DNA of 64,000 bases from Hyperoplus lanceolatus (Eukaryota; Chordata; Actinopteri; Uranoscopiformes; Ammodytidae), in the NCBI GenBank assembly GCA_026929865.2, contig CM049409.1, positions 11,091,452-11,155,451 on the forward strand, in the 5' to 3' direction. Shown here piece by piece: positions 61,498-64,000 of this stretch. Both the position numbers and the translations under genes were made by a program. The notes below the pieces were generated by a model. That model saw nothing but the letters and a program-made list of their open reading frames with translations, had not been told where the DNA came from and did no database searches. Position 1 is the stretch's first letter. Each line of letters begins with the position of its first letter.

Positions 61498-63790
61498 ATA
61501 ATTGTAGTAGAGCTAAAAATGAATAAATGTAAAAATTATAATAATAATAATAATGTGGTGAAATAAGGGAACATTTTGAAAATTATAGCTTAAAGTATTG
61601 TGTACAGTAAATGGTTAAAATAGAAAGTAGTGGTAAAACGCTAAGTGAATTAACATTAAAATTGCTAAAAAGTAATGGATACATGATTAAGATATTTAGC
61701 TTTTAGTTAAGGGACCAAATAAAATGAGGGGGAACTGCTGTTGATTACCAGAAACCCTGAGCTCTTCTACCTGTAAACCCGAGAGATACCAAGAATCCGT
61801 TCACCTAATAGTGAAGTCTGCTATCGACTGTTACTGGAAACAAAACAAAAAAGGTATCCCTACTCCCACACACGCAGCAAAGAGGAAGGAAACTTTAAAG
61901 ACACCTATGCAAAAACACGCACACACACAATAGAGGTCCCCCTTGTCAATCAACGCACATGGTTTAAGCGGAAGGAGCAACAGGAATTGCTTAAATGTCA
62001 TGGTACATCATATTCCACATGTGCTTCTTCCCTTACATAGTAACACTATGTGACAGGCCTGTGATGATTTAAATATTGGTATCAGTGCAGTTAAGCAGCC
62101 ACTGTTTGACTACAGCTAAATGCCAACTTCCCTACCTATAATGGGTAACATTTCATTTCACATACAGTACGTTTGTGAACACAATACATACAATTGGGGA
62201 TACTCACAACATCCCTTCTTGTTTCTAACCACATCCTTCCTCAGAAAAGGATAAGAGCAGAGGGAGGCAGAAAATACACATTTACACATTTATTGAAACA
62301 GTGTTATGTTACAAAAAGATGACATAAGAAAATAAAGGACAGTAGTGGTATACACAGTAAATGTAGGTCACGGCACAGACGTAAGAGAGAGGCAAAGAGT
62401 TATGAACAGCAGGACGGGATTAGAAGTGCTTGAGTTAAATGATCTATATTTTAATTCAAACATTAAAAACATGGTTAAACATCATTATAACTCCTAGACA
62501 AACAGTCCAACTGAAAATTACAAAAGGTATTTTCCCTTTTGAAACGAGTGGACTGAAAAGGAAAAGCAGCAGATTCCTATTCTTCAGCATTTAGAGAACA
62601 TGTTGCTTATTCATATCAGGCAGTGTATTCATACTGTGAACTCAGCACTGTCAGATGAGATGCATCACATCAACTTTACATTTCTTTTATTTGTTATTCA
62701 AAACAAAAGTTTAAAAGTAAAACATCAATTAACCATATGTATCAACACAAAAACTGACCTTGTATGAGTATGAAGGTCATAAGCACAATAAAAAAAGTCT
62801 CACAGACAATGTAAGGTAACATACGCCACGTCACATTATCCTTCAGTGCAATATCGCCTCTCATTTCATGAGAAAAGTTCTAGGATTGCAGTTAATGCAT
62901 TTTATGCAATGCTGATTCTAATCATTTTACCCAGTTGTTATCACCAAATCATTCCTTATAAATCATCAAATTAAGGGGTAAAAATACCCCACCCATTCCA
63001 TTAGTGCACTTGAATGTAAGATTGCAGCAGCAAGCAGAGCGAAATATTTACATTTTTGATTGCATTTACGATGAACAATTTAATCAATTTCTCTGTCGTT
63101 CTTCTCAAACAATCCTCCTCAGATTGTTATTGTTCCGTGTTTTGACAGCAACACAAATCTGAAGGAATGACCAAAATCATAATGAAGGTTTTTTTTGGCA
63201 ACAGTTAAAATTACAGTTAAAAAAATTTAAATAAGAGCAATAGTCAAGGTAAGATGTGATGTGTCAACAAGGTGGGAGGCGAGCTTCTAGATTTTTTCTG
63301 CAGAGAAACAATGCTTAATTGTACTCAGCCAGGCCACCTATTTGTTGATACTCCAATAACAAATGGCTGAATATCCAGACAGTAGCTACCTCAACACCCC
63401 ATGCTGGAACTCAGTATGTATACTTCTCATATGGCGGTTGAATACACTTATTTCAAAAAAGCTTCCTTGCACTGTTCAGTGTGCAAAGTGTGTGACTGCT
63501 AGCCTGGAAAACCAGACCCTGATATCTTGAACGATAGAGGCGCAAATTTAATTTGCCAGCGCCTAGTGGCAGGTCTGGGAATGCCAGGCTATGTGACTGC
63601 AGCAGAATCAATTGAAAGCTTGAGGCTTAATAGATGGACAACATCACTACACTTTCATTTTGAAATGACTTCAATCTATTTTATGTTACAAATGGAACGC
63701 TATTCGACTGGTGTAACTGTCTAGTTGTCATTGCTTTGCACAAAGGCCTATTTTACAAACACTGCTTATTGATTTCGTTTTGTGAATACT
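61498..63790. other. Right-hand region without a recognised gene
   Basis: AT-rich sequence with no supported coding exon. A tttatt at 62286-62291 (AATAAA on the minus strand), followed rightwards by long AT-rich sequence without long open frames, could be the 3' UTR of a minus-strand gene beyond the edge. This is only a guess from composition. Confidence 0.3.
63501..63592. repeat. Short palindromic MITE
   Basis: TAGCCTGGAAAACCAGACCCTG and GGCAGGTCTGGGAATGCCAGGCTA are inverted ends of a common teleost MITE, with an inner CTAG-containing centre (ccagcgcctagtggc). Confidence 0.7.
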
Positions 63791-64000
63791 TTAACCCATT
63801 GATGACTATGGCAATCTAGGATGCATGTCCTTAATGCCTGAGGGTTTTCTGAAAAAATAGTACGAATTGTCAAGTCTACCAAAACCTTAATATCTAAGCC
63901 TGTGTAGCACATAGAAACATGAAATAAAATACATTTAAAAGTGAAGGTTCACAGGTTTTATTTAAACATGCTCCCTTAGCGCTTACAAACCAACAAATAT
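63791..64000. mobile_element. piggyBac-type MITE with TTAA ends, copy 2 (cut by right edge)
   Basis: It starts TTAACCCATTGATGACTATG and matches, in reverse complement, the right part of 27438-28064 (for example gcaatctaggatgcatgtcc, agcctgtgtagcacatagaa). The two copies are thus opposite in orientation, 36 kb apart. Confidence 0.85.

Overview
The window is nuclear DNA of a ray-finned (teleost) fish. It has vertebrate multi-exon genes with GT-AG introns, many (CA)n/(GT)n microsatellites, and many fish-type DNA transposons and MITEs, a truncated LINE and tRNA-derived SINEs. There is no operon structure, CRISPR array or prokaryotic gene.

Three protein genes can be rebuilt exon by exon, with every splice phase agreeing. 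(1) pcnx2, pecanex-like 2, minus strand, 308-21830. It has 28 coding exons (1471 codons) and is cut by the left edge before its conserved C-terminal part. (2) map3k21, mixed-lineage kinase 4 (MLK4), plus strand, 24283-51301. It has 10 coding exons and is complete at 1056 residues, with an SH3 domain, a kinase domain, a leucine zipper and a CRIB motif. A 17.3 kb first intron lies inside the kinase domain. (3) A small secreted class II cytokine receptor, minus strand, 56646-59711. It has 5 coding exons and 223 residues with no membrane segment, and is best read as an IL-22-binding protein (il22ra2-like).

Layout: 1-21.8 kb is pcnx2, with several introns filled by microsatellites lying against splice sites, plus a decayed Tc1/IS630-type transposon and a LINE fragment. 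21.8-24.3 kb is the shared head-to-head upstream region of pcnx2 and map3k21. 24.3-54.2 kb is map3k21 with its 3' UTR. Its first intron holds a piggyBac-type MITE, hAT-type MITEs, and a 3.2 kb fold-back Tc1 structure containing two further nested transposons. 54.2-56.6 kb is a tail-to-tail spacer, 56.6-59.7 kb the receptor gene, and 59.7-64 kb is repeat-bearing with no gene recognised.

The head-to-head PCNX-MLK pairing matches a vertebrate paralogon (PCNX1/MAP3K9, PCNX2/MAP3K21, PCNX3/MAP3K11; from memory). The genes are neighbours by descent and do not form a pathway: pecanex is a multipass membrane protein, MLK4 a JNK-pathway MAP3K, and the receptor a soluble cytokine trap. I found no convincing undescribed system. 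The most unusual observations are the microsatellite-dominated splice sites of pcnx2, the nested palindromic Tc1 structure, and a low-complexity Ser/Pro insert in the cytokine receptor.
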